From contig NZ_JBAFWT010000005.1 of the NCBI RefSeq assembly GCF_043195195.1, positions 62,001 to 126,000 on the forward strand: a DNA stretch of 64,000 bases, given 5' to 3'. Under the pieces are notes generated by a model, which saw only the letters and a list, made by a program, of their open reading frames with translations, made no database searches and was not told the origin of the DNA. Positions 50,594 through 60,067 of the stretch are shown one piece after another. Position 1 is the first letter of the stretch. Every line of letters begins with the position of its first letter. Position numbers and translations under genes: made by a program. This DNA comes from NCEH01 sp043195195 (GTDB lineage: Bacteria > Pseudomonadota > Alphaproteobacteria > Rhizobiales > Xanthobacteraceae).

Positions 50594-50840
50594 GCTTAGA
50601 TCTTCCCGTTGAGACGCGGCCGGCCGACTGCGCCGGGAAGGTGACGCTACGAAATGCCATTTGGCAACGCAAGCGCGCGGCTGGTGCGGATCTGCAGGTG
50701 GACGCGACACCGTAGCGGCTTTCCAAGGCGGCCCTAAACCACACCCCCACTTGCCGCATCGACAGGCTACATTTTGCTTCGCGCGTGCGTCAGATCGCCC
50801 GCCGACGCCCGTATCAAATCGACGCGCGGGGCCGATGCGT

Positions 50841-50846
50841 TATAAT
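50841..50846 (+). promoter_or_regulatory. -10 element upstream of the SbmA-like gene
   Basis: TATAAT matches the sigma-70 -10 consensus exactly, in a locally AT-rich stretch. The best -35 at 16-bp spacing is only TCGACG (50819-50824). Transcription would start near 50853. The rest of the 277-bp gap to yceI shows no other clear signal. Confidence 0.45.
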
Positions 50847-50897
50847 TGAACATTATGCTTTCGTTCGCACATGGGGCGCATTTCCCCGCGGGGTCTG

Positions 50898-51980
50898 ATG
50901 TCCGTTGATCCTTACCTTGCTCCCGATCAAAAGCGTCTCCTCACTCGCTTCTGGCAAAGCGCTTCGGGCTTCTGGCAAGGCCGTTCTGCTTGGCGCGCAT
51001 GGTTGCTGGTTGCGGCGATGATTTTTACCATATTGCTGCAGTTGTTGACCCAATACCGCCTGAACTTCTGGAATCGTGATTTCTTTAATGCTCTTGAGCG
51101 GGGGAATAGCACAGAGCTTTGGGCGCAGGCGATGCGTTTCCTGATACTTGCCGCTGCCAGCATTACGCTCGTCATTGTCTCTGTGTGGGCGCGGATGACA
51201 ACGCAGCGCGAATGGCGGGCGTGGCTCAGCAACCACCTGTATGATTTCTGGCTGGAAAAGGGGCATTCCCGCAAGCTGAGGTTCATGGAGGGCGAACACC
51301 AGACACCCGAGTATCGAATCGCCGAGGATGCAAAGGTCGCGACCGACCTACCTGTCGATCTTACGCTCGGGTTGTTATCCTCTCTCCTCACCGCCATCAT
51401 TTTTATTGGCGTGCTCTGGGACGTGGGCGGCGCGCTCAATGTCAGAGCGCTGGGAATGACATTGACCATTCCCGGATATTTGGTGATCTCGGTCGTCGCC
51501 TACTCCGTGCTGATTACCGCCGCGATGATGCTCATCGCACGCCACCTGATCAGGGTGATGGCGGACACGAAACGCGCTGAAGCAGAGCTAAGAGCGATGG
51601 GTGCGCAATTGCGCGAGCGGGGCGAGGCCACCGCCTTGCCGGATGCGAAAAAAGACGGGCGGCGAGCCATCGGCGCGGCCTTGACGGAAGTTATCGCGCA
51701 ATGGCGTTTCCTCTGCTGGCAGCTCATGCGGATGACGCTGGTTTCGCAGACCAATTTGCTGCTGGCGCCGATTATCGGACTGCTTCTCTGCGCACCCAAA
51801 TATCTCGCGGGAATAATGAGCCTCGGCGAAGTCGTTCAGGCTGCGGCGGCATTCGTGATCGTACAGAGCGCATTCAATTGGATCATCGACAGCTATGCCC
51901 GGCTTGCCGAGTGGATGTCCTCAGCCAACAGAGTAGCGTCCCTCCTTCTCGCGCTGGATCAGATTGATCGCCCCGAATGA
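50898..51980 (+). CDS. SbmA/BacA-like membrane domain without an ATPase domain
   Basis: About 360 residues with six hydrophobic segments (AWLLVAAMIFTILLQLL, FLILAAASITLVIVSVWA, LTLGLLSSLLTAIIFIGVLW, GYLVISVVAYSVLITAAMML). The block WRAWLSNHLYDFWLEKGH and the end AFNWIIDSYARLAEWMSSAN with RVASLLLALDQ match the transmembrane half of YddA/SbmA-type transporters. YddA proteins continue into a nucleotide-binding domain; this frame stops 14 residues after SSAN and no Walker motif follows. It is either a BacA/SbmA-like proton-driven peptide carrier or a truncated ABC exporter. The ATG at 50898 has GGGGT near it; the frame opens at an ATG at 50871 without a ribosome site. Base use is less GC-biased than in its neighbours. 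Confidence 0.8.
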   Translation: MSVDPYLAPDQKRLLTRFWQSASGFWQGRSAWRAWLLVAAMIFTILLQLLTQYRLNFWNRDFFNALERGNSTELWAQAMRFLILAAASITLVIVSVWARMTTQREWRAWLSNHLYDFWLEKGHSRKLRFMEGEHQTPEYRIAEDAKVATDLPVDLTLGLLSSLLTAIIFIGVLWDVGGALNVRALGMTLTIPGYLVISVVAYSVLITAAMMLIARHLIRVMADTKRAEAELRAMGAQLRERGEATALPDAKKDGRRAIGAALTEVIAQWRFLCWQLMRMTLVSQTNLLLAPIIGLLLCAPKYLAGIMSLGEVVQAAAAFVIVQSAFNWIIDSYARLAEWMSSANRVASLLLALDQIDRPE

Positions 51981-52255
51981 TCCGCGGTGCCAGACAACGG
52001 AGAACGGGCTCTCAGCAACGGGAGAAAGTCTTCCGCCGCATCATCCGCGACGACGTCTTTGACGCCGAAACGCTTTATCTGCCGGTAACACGCTGCGTCG
52101 CATTTTGCCTGCTCAAGGAGCGTGCGGTCGAAGCGCAGCTTCATTTTGAAAATCCACTTGGTGAAAAAGCTCGATGTATTCACGCGCAGAACATCTTCTG
52201 CAACGATCCCGTTTCTAAATTTTACCCTTTGAGCGAAGGTGGAGCGCGCGTTCAT
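51959..52255 (-). CDS. Possible small hypothetical protein
   Basis: A 98-codon frame from an ATG at 52255 with GAGGTG upstream, overlapping the 3' end of the SbmA-like gene by 22 bp. The product is basic and mixed in composition (FFTKWIFKMKLRFDRTLLEQ, FGVKDVVADDAAEDFLPLLR), more protein-like than most open frames here. No family is recognised. A competing plus-strand frame (51977-52291) begins on the SbmA-like stop codon. Either or neither may be real. Confidence 0.3.
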   Translation of the reverse strand: MNARSTFAQRVKFRNGIVAEDVLRVNTSSFFTKWIFKMKLRFDRTLLEQAKCDAACYRQIKRFGVKDVVADDAAEDFLPLLRARSPLSGTADHSGRSI

Positions 52256-52521
52256 CACGGCACCTCGAAATGCAATAGAAAGACGACCTGACGTTTTTTG
52301 AAACGCAACAGCACGCAACGGTGGAAGCCTCACGCGACATCCCACGCCACCCGGCAGCGGGAGCGTTATCGCACGTCGCCGATCCTCGAACCGGCAGGAC
52401 ACCACGTTAAGCAACAGTCAACAAGTCTAGCGTTGGCCTGACTATGACATGAATCAAAAATGACGTGCCAACGTCCGTGAATAAGACTTCACTGCCGGTC
52501 CGCTTTCTCAAAGCAGCAGAC
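51981..52521. other. 540-bp low-GC gap without a secure gene
   Basis: This stretch between the SbmA-like gene and ispG is lower in GC than its surroundings and holds two opposed short frames, neither recognised. No remnant of an ATP-binding domain (Walker A, LSGGQ) was found in any frame, which speaks against a simple frameshift of the SbmA-like gene. Bases 52292-52521 show nothing I can name. Confidence 0.5.
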
Positions 52522-53814
<1,293 letters not shown>

Positions 53815-53901
53815 GGGAGCGTCCTGTGATGGGCGGCGGCGCCCCCGTCCCGCAGGCGGCGGCGCACTTTCGCTAGCAGGTAGGCCGCGCGCGGCGCAGC
53901 G

Positions 53902-54423
53902 TCAATCGCCTGCGCGCCTGGCGCCTGATCTCTCGCGGCAACGTGCGCAGCAGCCGGCGATCTCCAGCACCCGCTGGCGTGGCTCGAATCCTTCCGCCCG
54001 CGCCGCCCAGGCGAGGTCGCGCCCGACCGCGTGGGAGCGCACCTCGCGGGTGTCGCCGCATTGCTCGCAGATCAGGAACACCACCACCTCATCCTTGTCA
54101 TGGACATGGACGCACGCGAGAAATGCGTTGCGGCTCTCGATACGGTGGGCGAGCCCCTCGCTGACCAGGAAATCCAGCACCCGATAGACCGACATGGGCG
54201 GCGGCCGCTCTCCGGCGGTACCGAGCCGCTCCACGAGTTCATAAGCACCCAGCGGCACATGGCTTTCGGCCAGGGTCTCCATGACCCGCCGGCGCAACGG
54301 AGTGAGGCGCAGGCCCTTCTGCGCGCATAATTGCTCGATCCGCGCCAGCGCCCCGGAGACGCAGGCGGCATGGTCGTGATGGGCGGCGTGGTCATGCGGC
54401 GCGGCGGCAATGGGCATCGACAT
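53902..54423 (-). CDS. zur: Fur family regulator, probable zinc uptake regulator Zur
   Basis: A protein of about 173 residues with a His-rich N-terminus (HDHAAHHDHAAC), a winged helix (LRLTPLRRRVMETLAESHVP, PPMSVYRVLDFLVSEGLAHR) and the Fur-family metal part: HVHDKDEVVVFLICEQCGDT with the first Cys pair and GCCARCRE with the second. The CxxC pairs and His-rich tail favour Zur over Fur or Irr. It represses zinc uptake genes when zinc is bound; none is in the window. The ATG at 54423 was preferred; the frame extends to an ATG at 54459, and neither has a good ribosome site. Confidence 0.85.
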   Translation of the reverse strand: MSMPIAAAPHDHAAHHDHAACVSGALARIEQLCAQKGLRLTPLRRRVMETLAESHVPLGAYELVERLGTAGERPPPMSVYRVLDFLVSEGLAHRIESRNAFLACVHVHDKDEVVVFLICEQCGDTREVRSHAVGRDLAWAARAEGFEPRQRVLEIAGCCARCRERSGARRAGD

Positions 54424-54740
54424 CTCGAGCGGACCGTGGGGCGCCCGCCGGCCGGTCATGGCAAGCGGCGCGGCGGAACGACCCGGCGGGCCGTTCCTTT
54501 AGGAAACAATGTAGCTATCCGTGCCGGATTTTTCCATGACTGGGCCTACCGAATACCTGACGTCGGCCAACGCCGCCACCGCGGCTTCTGGTTTGCGTTG
54601 CACCGCGGCGACGGAGGGAGCAAGGTCGCCCCGCGAGGGTGGCGAACACAGGCGTGACGCCAGCGTCACACCACCCCGCTAAACCATCGCCATCGGCCCC
54701 GTCCGACGTGTGGGCCGCATTGAGCTTGAGGGATAGAACC
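54424..54740. other. Divergent promoter region between zur and the 3-hydroxybutyrate dehydrogenase gene
   Basis: 317 bp. A short dyad TTCCTTTAGGAA (54494-54505) lies 70 bp from zur and is the only symmetrical site noted. No clear -35/-10 pair and no protein-like frame were found. Confidence 0.4.
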
Positions 54741-55523
54741 ATGCTGAAGGGTAAGGTCGCTGTCGTCACCGGTTCCACCAGCGGTATCGGGCTCGCTTAT
54801 GCGCGCGCGTTCGCGGAACAGGGCGCCAATGTGGTCATCAACGGCCTCGGCGATGCCGCGGCGATCGAGGCCGAGCGGACCAAGATCGAGAGCGATTTTG
54901 GCGTGAAGGCGCTCTATTCCGACGCCAACATGCTCAAGGCCGAAGAGATCACCGGCATGGTAAAGCTCGCCGAGACTGAATTCGGCGCCTGCGACGTCCT
55001 GGTCAACAACGCCGGCATCCAGCACGTGGCGCCGATCGAGGAATTCCCGATCGAGACCTGGAACATGATCATCGCCATCAACCTGACGGCCGCCTTTATC
55101 GCCACCCGCGCCGCCATCCCCGGCATGAAGGCCAAGAAGTGGGGCCGCATCATCAATACCGCGTCGGCCCACGCTTTGGTCGGCTCGCCCTTCAAGTCGG
55201 CCTATGTGGCGGCGAAGCACGGCATCGCCGGCCTGACCAAGGTCACGGCGCTTGAAACCGCCACCTTCGGCATCACCTGCAACGCCATCTGCCCCGGCTA
55301 TGTGTGGACGCCCCTGGTGGAAAAGCAGATCCCGGACACCGCCAAGGCGCGCGGCATGACGGAAGAGCAGGTCAAGCGTGACGTGCTGCTCGCCGCCCAG
55401 CCCACCAAGGAGTTCGTGACGGTGGAGGAAGTCGCCGCGCTGGCCGTGTTCCTCGCTTCCGACAACGCCCGCTCCATCACCGGCTCGCTGCAGCAGATCG
55501 ACGGCGGCTGGGTCGCAGAGTAA
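54741..55523 (+). CDS. bdhA: 3-hydroxybutyrate dehydrogenase
   Basis: A 260-residue SDR. The NAD motif is TGSTSGIG (10-17), and catalytic Ser142, Tyr155 and Lys159 are present. Gln94-His95 in NAGIQHVAPIEEFP and His144 in ASAHALVGSPFKSAY are specific to D-3-hydroxybutyrate dehydrogenases, as is the end SLQQIDGGWVAE. It converts 3-hydroxybutyrate to acetoacetate, linking polyhydroxybutyrate and ketone use to central metabolism. The ATG follows GAGGGATAGAACC. The patatin gene begins 19 bp later and is probably co-transcribed. Confidence 0.94.
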   Translation: MLKGKVAVVTGSTSGIGLAYARAFAEQGANVVINGLGDAAAIEAERTKIESDFGVKALYSDANMLKAEEITGMVKLAETEFGACDVLVNNAGIQHVAPIEEFPIETWNMIIAINLTAAFIATRAAIPGMKAKKWGRIINTASAHALVGSPFKSAYVAAKHGIAGLTKVTALETATFGITCNAICPGYVWTPLVEKQIPDTAKARGMTEEQVKRDVLLAAQPTKEFVTVEEVAALAVFLASDNARSITGSLQQIDGGWVAE

Positions 55524-55542
55524 AGCTGCGGGAGGTCGCCCG

Positions 55543-56739
55543 ATGGCCCAGCGCGACGGTCCCAAGGACAACGAAGTCGAGGCGCCCGACGCCAAAGCCG
55601 CCGGGGAGAAATCCCCGGGCGGCAAGGGTGGCGGCACCAAGGCTGGAAAATCCAAGGGTTCGGCCGGGAAGGCGGGCGCGAAAGTCGCCGCCAAGGGCGC
55701 AGGAAGCAAATCCTCCGCGGTAAAATCCATTTCTCTCGCGCTCCAGGGGGGTGGCGCCCACGGCGCCTTCACCTGGGGCGTCGTGGACCGCATCCTCCAG
55801 GAAGACGGCCTCGTGATCTCCGGCATCTCGGGCACCAGCGCCGGGGCGATGAATGCCGTGGTGCTGGCCTCGGGCCTTGCCAAGGGCAACCGGGAAGAAG
55901 CGCGGGGCGCGCTCACCCAATTCTGGCGCGACGTCTCCCGGGACGGGCGCATGTCGCCCATACAGCGCTCCGCGTTCGATCGGCTGATGGGCAATTGGTC
56001 GCTCGCCAAGAACCCTGCCTATCTTGCAATGGAAGTCGCGGCCCGCTTCTTTTCCCCTTATGATTTCAACCCGCTGAACATCAATCCGCTGCGCGAGATC
56101 ATCGATGCGCATGTGGATTTCGAGGCGATCCGCGCCTCGGACCTGAAGGTGTTCATCTCCGCCACCAATGTGCACACCGGCCGGGCACGCATCTTCGGGC
56201 ACGCCGAGATGAGCGCCGATGCCGTGATGGCCTCCGCCTGCCTGCCGTTCCTGTTCCAGGCGGTGGAAATCGACGGCGTGCCCTATTGGGACGGCGGCTA
56301 CATGGGCAATCCGCCGCTGTTCCCGCTCTATGAGAAGGCAGAGGCCGAAGACATCATCCTGGTACAGATCAATCCTGTGGTGCGCGAGCAGACGCCCCGC
56401 ACGGCGGCCGAGATCCAGAACCGCATCAATGAGATCACCTTCAACGCCTCGCTGCTCTCCCAGTTGCGCGCGATCGACCATGCTACCCAATTGATCGAGC
56501 AAGGCCTCTTGACGCGCTGGACGCTCGGCGGCTCCGGCTACCGCCGGGTGCGGCTCCATCGCATCGGCAACGGCCAGCTTGTGGATTTTGATCTGTCCTC
56601 CAAGCTCAACGCCGAATGGGCCTTCCTCCAGCATCTGCGGGACGTAGGCCGCCAAGCGGCGGAGGAATTCCTGACCGCGCATTTCGACGACCTCGGCAAG
56701 CGCTCGACTCTCGACCTCCGGCTCGAGCTTGCCAACTAG
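55543..56739 (+). CDS. Patatin-like phospholipase with Lys/Ala/Gly-rich N-terminal tail
   Basis: A 398-residue patatin. The oxyanion motif is QGGGAHGAF (69-77), the nucleophile is Ser99 in GTSAG, and the Asp partner is in YWDGGYMGNPP. Residues 1-62 are a basic Lys/Ala/Gly-rich, low-complexity tail reminiscent of histone H1, unusual for the family. There is no signal peptide. Coupling with 3-hydroxybutyrate dehydrogenase suggests a role in membrane lipid turnover or polyhydroxybutyrate granule metabolism; the tail could bind acidic lipid, granule surface or DNA. These roles are inferred. Confidence 0.92.
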   Translation: MAQRDGPKDNEVEAPDAKAAGEKSPGGKGGGTKAGKSKGSAGKAGAKVAAKGAGSKSSAVKSISLALQGGGAHGAFTWGVVDRILQEDGLVISGISGTSAGAMNAVVLASGLAKGNREEARGALTQFWRDVSRDGRMSPIQRSAFDRLMGNWSLAKNPAYLAMEVAARFFSPYDFNPLNINPLREIIDAHVDFEAIRASDLKVFISATNVHTGRARIFGHAEMSADAVMASACLPFLFQAVEIDGVPYWDGGYMGNPPLFPLYEKAEAEDIILVQINPVVREQTPRTAAEIQNRINEITFNASLLSQLRAIDHATQLIEQGLLTRWTLGGSGYRRVRLHRIGNGQLVDFDLSSKLNAEWAFLQHLRDVGRQAAEEFLTAHFDDLGKRSTLDLRLELAN

Positions 56740-56822
56740 CGCGCGGTCTTGAGAGCAATGGGCGCGCCGTCCGGGGCCATGGGGCGGCGAAACGCGCCTG
56801 AAACCCCCTAAATCCGGGAAAA

Positions 56823-56838
56823 TGTTTCACGTGAAACA
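56823..56838. other. parS centromere-like site (ParB binding), site 2
   Basis: TGTTTCACGTGAAACA, identical to the site at 26698 and perfectly palindromic. It lies 84 bp after the patatin stop codon in a 284-bp gap that is otherwise without recognised signals. The two sites are 30.1 kb apart. Confidence 0.9.
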
Positions 56839-57023
56839 ATGACTCGGCGTAGAAGAACACCGTGGTAGAGCGTGAATGTCGCGCAAGTTCCGCGGCTGTT
56901 CTCCGGTATTCCGACGAAGTTCAGATGGTCGCACACCGCGCGGCCGGGATGCGGACCGCGTCCGTCCCCGGTCCCCGCCCAGGACGCCCGAAGACCCCTC
57001 AAGACCCTCCGCCATGTCCCGTA

Positions 57024-57458
57024 TCAGATCGCCATGGCCGCCAACACTGCCGCGCCCGCAGCCATCGCGACCACGATCACGCCCCACATGGCCCATGTGG
57101 GATGCAGGCGCGCCGCGGCGCGCGGGTCCTCCTCACCGAACACCCGCCTTTGGTGATCGCCGGTATCGGCAGCGGACACGGGAGGATATGGGCGTGTGGT
57201 CGTCGGCCTGAACCCGGCGGCCTCGTCGTCCGTGCCGAGGGGTGCTGCAGCCGGCCCAAAGGACGGGTCGGTGGTGAAGGACCGCAGGGCATTTTCCTCC
57301 CCTGGGGTTAGCGCACCCACCCCAGGGTCCCTTACGGGATCGCCCGGCGGTGCGTGCAATTCCGAGGGCGTGGGCTTTAACGCAGCGGCACCCATCCCCC
57401 CGTCGGACGGCTCGCGGCTTTTGAATCGAGGGTCATCGTGAAACCTGCGCGGGTGCAT
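57024..57458 (-). CDS. Hypothetical protein with a single C-terminal membrane helix
   Basis: A 144-residue protein. The first 115 residues are hydrophilic, rich in Pro, Asp, Gly and Arg and probably disordered (HPRRFHDDPRFKSREPSDGG at the start). The last 24 form one hydrophobic helix (AMWGVIVVAMAAGAAVLAAM), so it would be tail-anchored. GGGAG stands 7 nt before the ATG at 57458, and it lies 64 bp after lysA on the same strand, which supports real coding. No family is recognised. It could still be a chance frame in GC-rich DNA. Confidence 0.55.
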   Translation of the reverse strand: MHPRRFHDDPRFKSREPSDGGMGAAALKPTPSELHAPPGDPVRDPGVGALTPGEENALRSFTTDPSFGPAAAPLGTDDEAAGFRPTTTRPYPPVSAADTGDHQRRVFGEEDPRAAARLHPTWAMWGVIVVAMAAGAAVLAAMAI

Positions 57459-57522
57459 GGGTATCTCCCTTCGTCAGGAGCAACCCAGGCCGAGCCCCGC
57501 CTGTTCCCTCAATGGTGCGCCG

Positions 57523-58791
57523 TCAATCGAACCACGGCGGCTGGCGATCGAGGGCAATCAGTGCCTCGGCCGCAACACGGGGACGCACCACGGCGTGGGC
57601 GGCGCCACGCACCAGAACCTCGGGAACGAGGGCACGGGTGTTGTACGTACCGGCCTGGACCGCCCCATAGGCACCCGCAGTCATCACCGCCAGCAGGTCA
57701 CCCGCCTTCAGCTCCGGCAGGGTGCGGTTGAGGGCGAGATAATCGCCGGTCTCGCACACCGGGCCGACCACGTCCGCGACCAAGGTCGGCGCACCGGGAA
57801 GCGGCTGCGCCACGGTCACGATGTCATGATGGGCGTCGTACAGGGTTGGGCGGATGAGATCGTTCATGCCCGCGTCGACGATCACGAACGTCTTGCCCTC
57901 GCCGCGCTTCACATAGAGCACGCGGGTCACCAGGATGCCGGCATTGGCCACGATCATGCGGCCCATCTCGAAAATCAGCGGCAGCTTCAGATCGCCCAGC
58001 GCGCGATTGACCGCGGCGGCATAAGCATCCGGTGTCGGCGGCACGGGATCGCTCGCCGCATAGGGCACGCCAAGGCCGCCGCCGAGATCGAGATGGTGCA
58101 GCGTATGGCCCGCGGCCATCAGGTCGCGCGCCAGCTCCGCCAGCAGCAGGATGGCATTCTCGAACGGCGCCATGTCGGTGATCTGGCTGCCGATGTGCAT
58201 GTCCACGCCGGCAATGCGGATTCCGGGCAGGCGCGCCGCCTCCTCATAGACCGAGCGGGCGATGGAGATGGGAATGCCGAACTTGTTCTCGGACTTGCCG
58301 GTGGAGATCTTGGCGTGGGTTTTTGCATCCACATCGGGATTGACCCGCAGCGACACCGGGGCGATGACGCCCCGCGCGCTCGCCACCTCCGAGAGCTGCT
58401 CCAGCTCCGGCTCACTCTCCACGTTGAAGCATTTGATGCCAGCATCGAGCGCGTCGGCCATTTCCTGGCGCGTCTTGCCGACGCCGGAAAACACGATGCG
58501 CTGCGCCGGCACCTCGGCGGCGAGCGCGCGCTTCAATTCCCCACCGGAGACGATGTCCGCCCCGGCGCCGAGCCGGGCGAGCGTGGAAATCACCGCCTGG
58601 TTGGAATTCGCCTTCAGCGCATAGCACAGCAGCATGTCGCGGCCGGCAAAGGCCTGCGTGAACACGCGATAGTGCCGCTCCAGCGTCGCGGTGGAATAGC
58701 AATAGAAAGGCGTGCCTACGCTATGAGCAAGCGCGGTGAGGTCGACGTCCTCCGCATGGAGGCGCCCGTCGCGATAATCGAAATGATGCAT
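57523..58791 (-). CDS. lysA: Diaminopimelate decarboxylase
   Basis: A 422-residue PLP enzyme of the alanine-racemase fold. Lys60 in YALKANSNQ binds PLP. Other blocks are GAGADIVSGGELKRAL, SLRVNPDVDAKTHAKISTG, the phosphate-binding HLDLGGGLGVPY and the C-terminal VGPVCETGDYLALNRTLPEL with the active-site Cys. It makes L-lysine from meso-diaminopimelate in the cytoplasm. It follows the LptM-like lipoprotein gene by 16 bp, the conserved neighbour in Hyphomicrobiales. Confidence 0.97.
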   Translation of the reverse strand: MHHFDYRDGRLHAEDVDLTALAHSVGTPFYCYSTATLERHYRVFTQAFAGRDMLLCYALKANSNQAVISTLARLGAGADIVSGGELKRALAAEVPAQRIVFSGVGKTRQEMADALDAGIKCFNVESEPELEQLSEVASARGVIAPVSLRVNPDVDAKTHAKISTGKSENKFGIPISIARSVYEEAARLPGIRIAGVDMHIGSQITDMAPFENAILLLAELARDLMAAGHTLHHLDLGGGLGVPYAASDPVPPTPDAYAAAVNRALGDLKLPLIFEMGRMIVANAGILVTRVLYVKRGEGKTFVIVDAGMNDLIRPTLYDAHHDIVTVAQPLPGAPTLVADVVGPVCETGDYLALNRTLPELKAGDLLAVMTAGAYGAVQAGTYNTRALVPEVLVRGAAHAVVRPRVAAEALIALDRQPPWFD

Positions 58792-58807
58792 GGCGGCTCC
58801 GGGCGCG

Positions 58808-59209
58808 TCAGAGCAGCCCGTCCAGGATGAAGGGACGTTTGGCGATGTTGGGTGTCTGCGTCACCGGACGGGAGACCGAATCACCGGGCGTGTTGGGGGA
58901 GACATAGGCATTGCCCGACGCCGCGCGCGCATCGGCGCTGCCCGGCTGGGCGGTGTTGGTGGACATGATATCGTCGGTCGTCACCAGGCCGCTGGTAGTG
59001 TCGGCGGACCCTTGGGGCGCGGTCGACGCGGCCGAGCCGTTGGCGGCGGTGGCCGGGCCCGCAGCGGAACCGGTGGTCGCGGCAGCGGCCTTCTGGCCGG
59101 GCGGGGTGGGCGGCTTGGTGCCGGGCGGCTCCAGCGGACCCTTCACGCCGCAGCCGGCGAGCGCCAAGGCAAACAGGAAAGCCAGGGAGACAGGCAAGCG
59201 ATGCGACAC
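58808..59209 (-). CDS. lptM: LptM-like small lipoprotein
   Basis: A protein of about 133 residues. A short signal sequence leads to the lipobox LAGC, followed directly by GVKGPLEPP, the hallmark of the YifL/LptM family, which helps mature the LptD outer-membrane lipopolysaccharide channel. The remainder is a low-complexity Ala/Thr/Gly/Pro tail, with TPNIAKRPFILDGLL at the C-terminus as seen in alphaproteobacterial members. The start is probably GTG at 59209; a TTG at 59224 is in frame. It lies between bluB and lysA. Confidence 0.85.
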   Translation of the reverse strand: MSHRLPVSLAFLFALALAGCGVKGPLEPPGTKPPTPPGQKAAAATTGSAAGPATAANGSAASTAPQGSADTTSGLVTTDDIMSTNTAQPGSADARAASGNAYVSPNTPGDSVSRPVTQTPNIAKRPFILDGLL

Positions 59210-59334
59210 GGCGAGGCCATCCAAGAAAATTCGACGCCACTATAGCGAGGGATACGCCAAAGGCGAGCCCCGCGCTCGGCAGCGCTTCTCTCTACCGCAC
59301 CGCAGCGCCGCTGTCGCGCAAGTGTGCGGCATTC

Positions 59335-60006
59335 TCAGCGCCGCAGAACGAACCCCTCCGGCGGGTGGCGGTGCTCCCAATGGCGGGTTTCCAGCTCCGG
59401 AACGGCGCTCTCGGCGCGCGGATAGCCGAGGCAGAAATAGCCGATGAAGCGCCAATCGGCGGGCACGTCCATGATCGGGCCCATGCGCTCCGGCGGCAGG
59501 ATCGAGACCCAGCCGAGGCCGATGCCCTCCGCCCGCGCCGCGAGCCATAACGTCTGCACCGCCATAACCGCCGAATAATCCAGCGTCTCCGGCATGGTGA
59601 GCCGGCCGAGCCCGTGGCCCTGGGCGGTCTCGCGATCCGCGAACAGGGCGAAATGCACCGGCGCGTCGTCGAGCCCCGCGAGCTTGAGGCGGGCATAAGC
59701 GGCGCCCCGGTCGGCGGACTGGTTCGCCAGCGCCTGGGCATTGCAGGTCTCGAAACAGGCGCGCACCGCCGCGCGGCGGGCCGGATCGTCCACCAGCACG
59801 AACCGCCAGGGCTCGCTCAAGCCAACGGAGGGCGAGAGGCAGGCCATTTGCAGCAGCCGCGCCATCGTGCCGTCGGGCAGCGGATCGGTGCGGAAGTGCC
59901 GCACGTCCCGCCGCCAGGCGAGCAGATCGTGCAGCCGCGCGCGAAACGCGGCATCGAAACGCGGCGCGGGGTCCGCGCCGCCGTTGATCCCTTCATGCGC
60001 GACCAT
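59335..60006 (-). CDS. bluB: 5,6-dimethylbenzimidazole synthase BluB
   Basis: A 223-residue flavin-destructase of the nitroreductase fold. Hallmarks are LLAWRRDVRHFRTDPLPDG, ACLSPSVGLSEPWRFVLVDD with an Asp-containing lid region, and GLGWVSILPPERM with a C-terminal GYFCLGYPRAESAVPELE. BluB breaks reduced FMN to form the lower ligand of vitamin B12. No other cobalamin gene is in the window, and the 61-bp upstream gap has no room for a cobalamin riboswitch. It sits between argH and the LptM gene, which are usually adjacent in this order. Confidence 0.94.
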   Translation of the reverse strand: MVAHEGINGGADPAPRFDAAFRARLHDLLAWRRDVRHFRTDPLPDGTMARLLQMACLSPSVGLSEPWRFVLVDDPARRAAVRACFETCNAQALANQSADRGAAYARLKLAGLDDAPVHFALFADRETAQGHGLGRLTMPETLDYSAVMAVQTLWLAARAEGIGLGWVSILPPERMGPIMDVPADWRFIGYFCLGYPRAESAVPELETRHWEHRHPPEGFVLRR

Positions 60007-60067
60007 GGGTGCCTCCCTCCCCGCCGCCCTTCGCCCGCCGTTTGCGGCGGTGCGATCCTCTTCGGCC

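Noticed and set aside
51981..52521. Frameshifted ATP-binding domain after the SbmA-like gene
   Set aside because: No Walker A, signature or Walker B motif was found in any frame of the gap.
60007..60067. Cobalamin riboswitch before bluB
   Set aside because: The gap is 61 bp, too short, and has no B12-box-like sequence.
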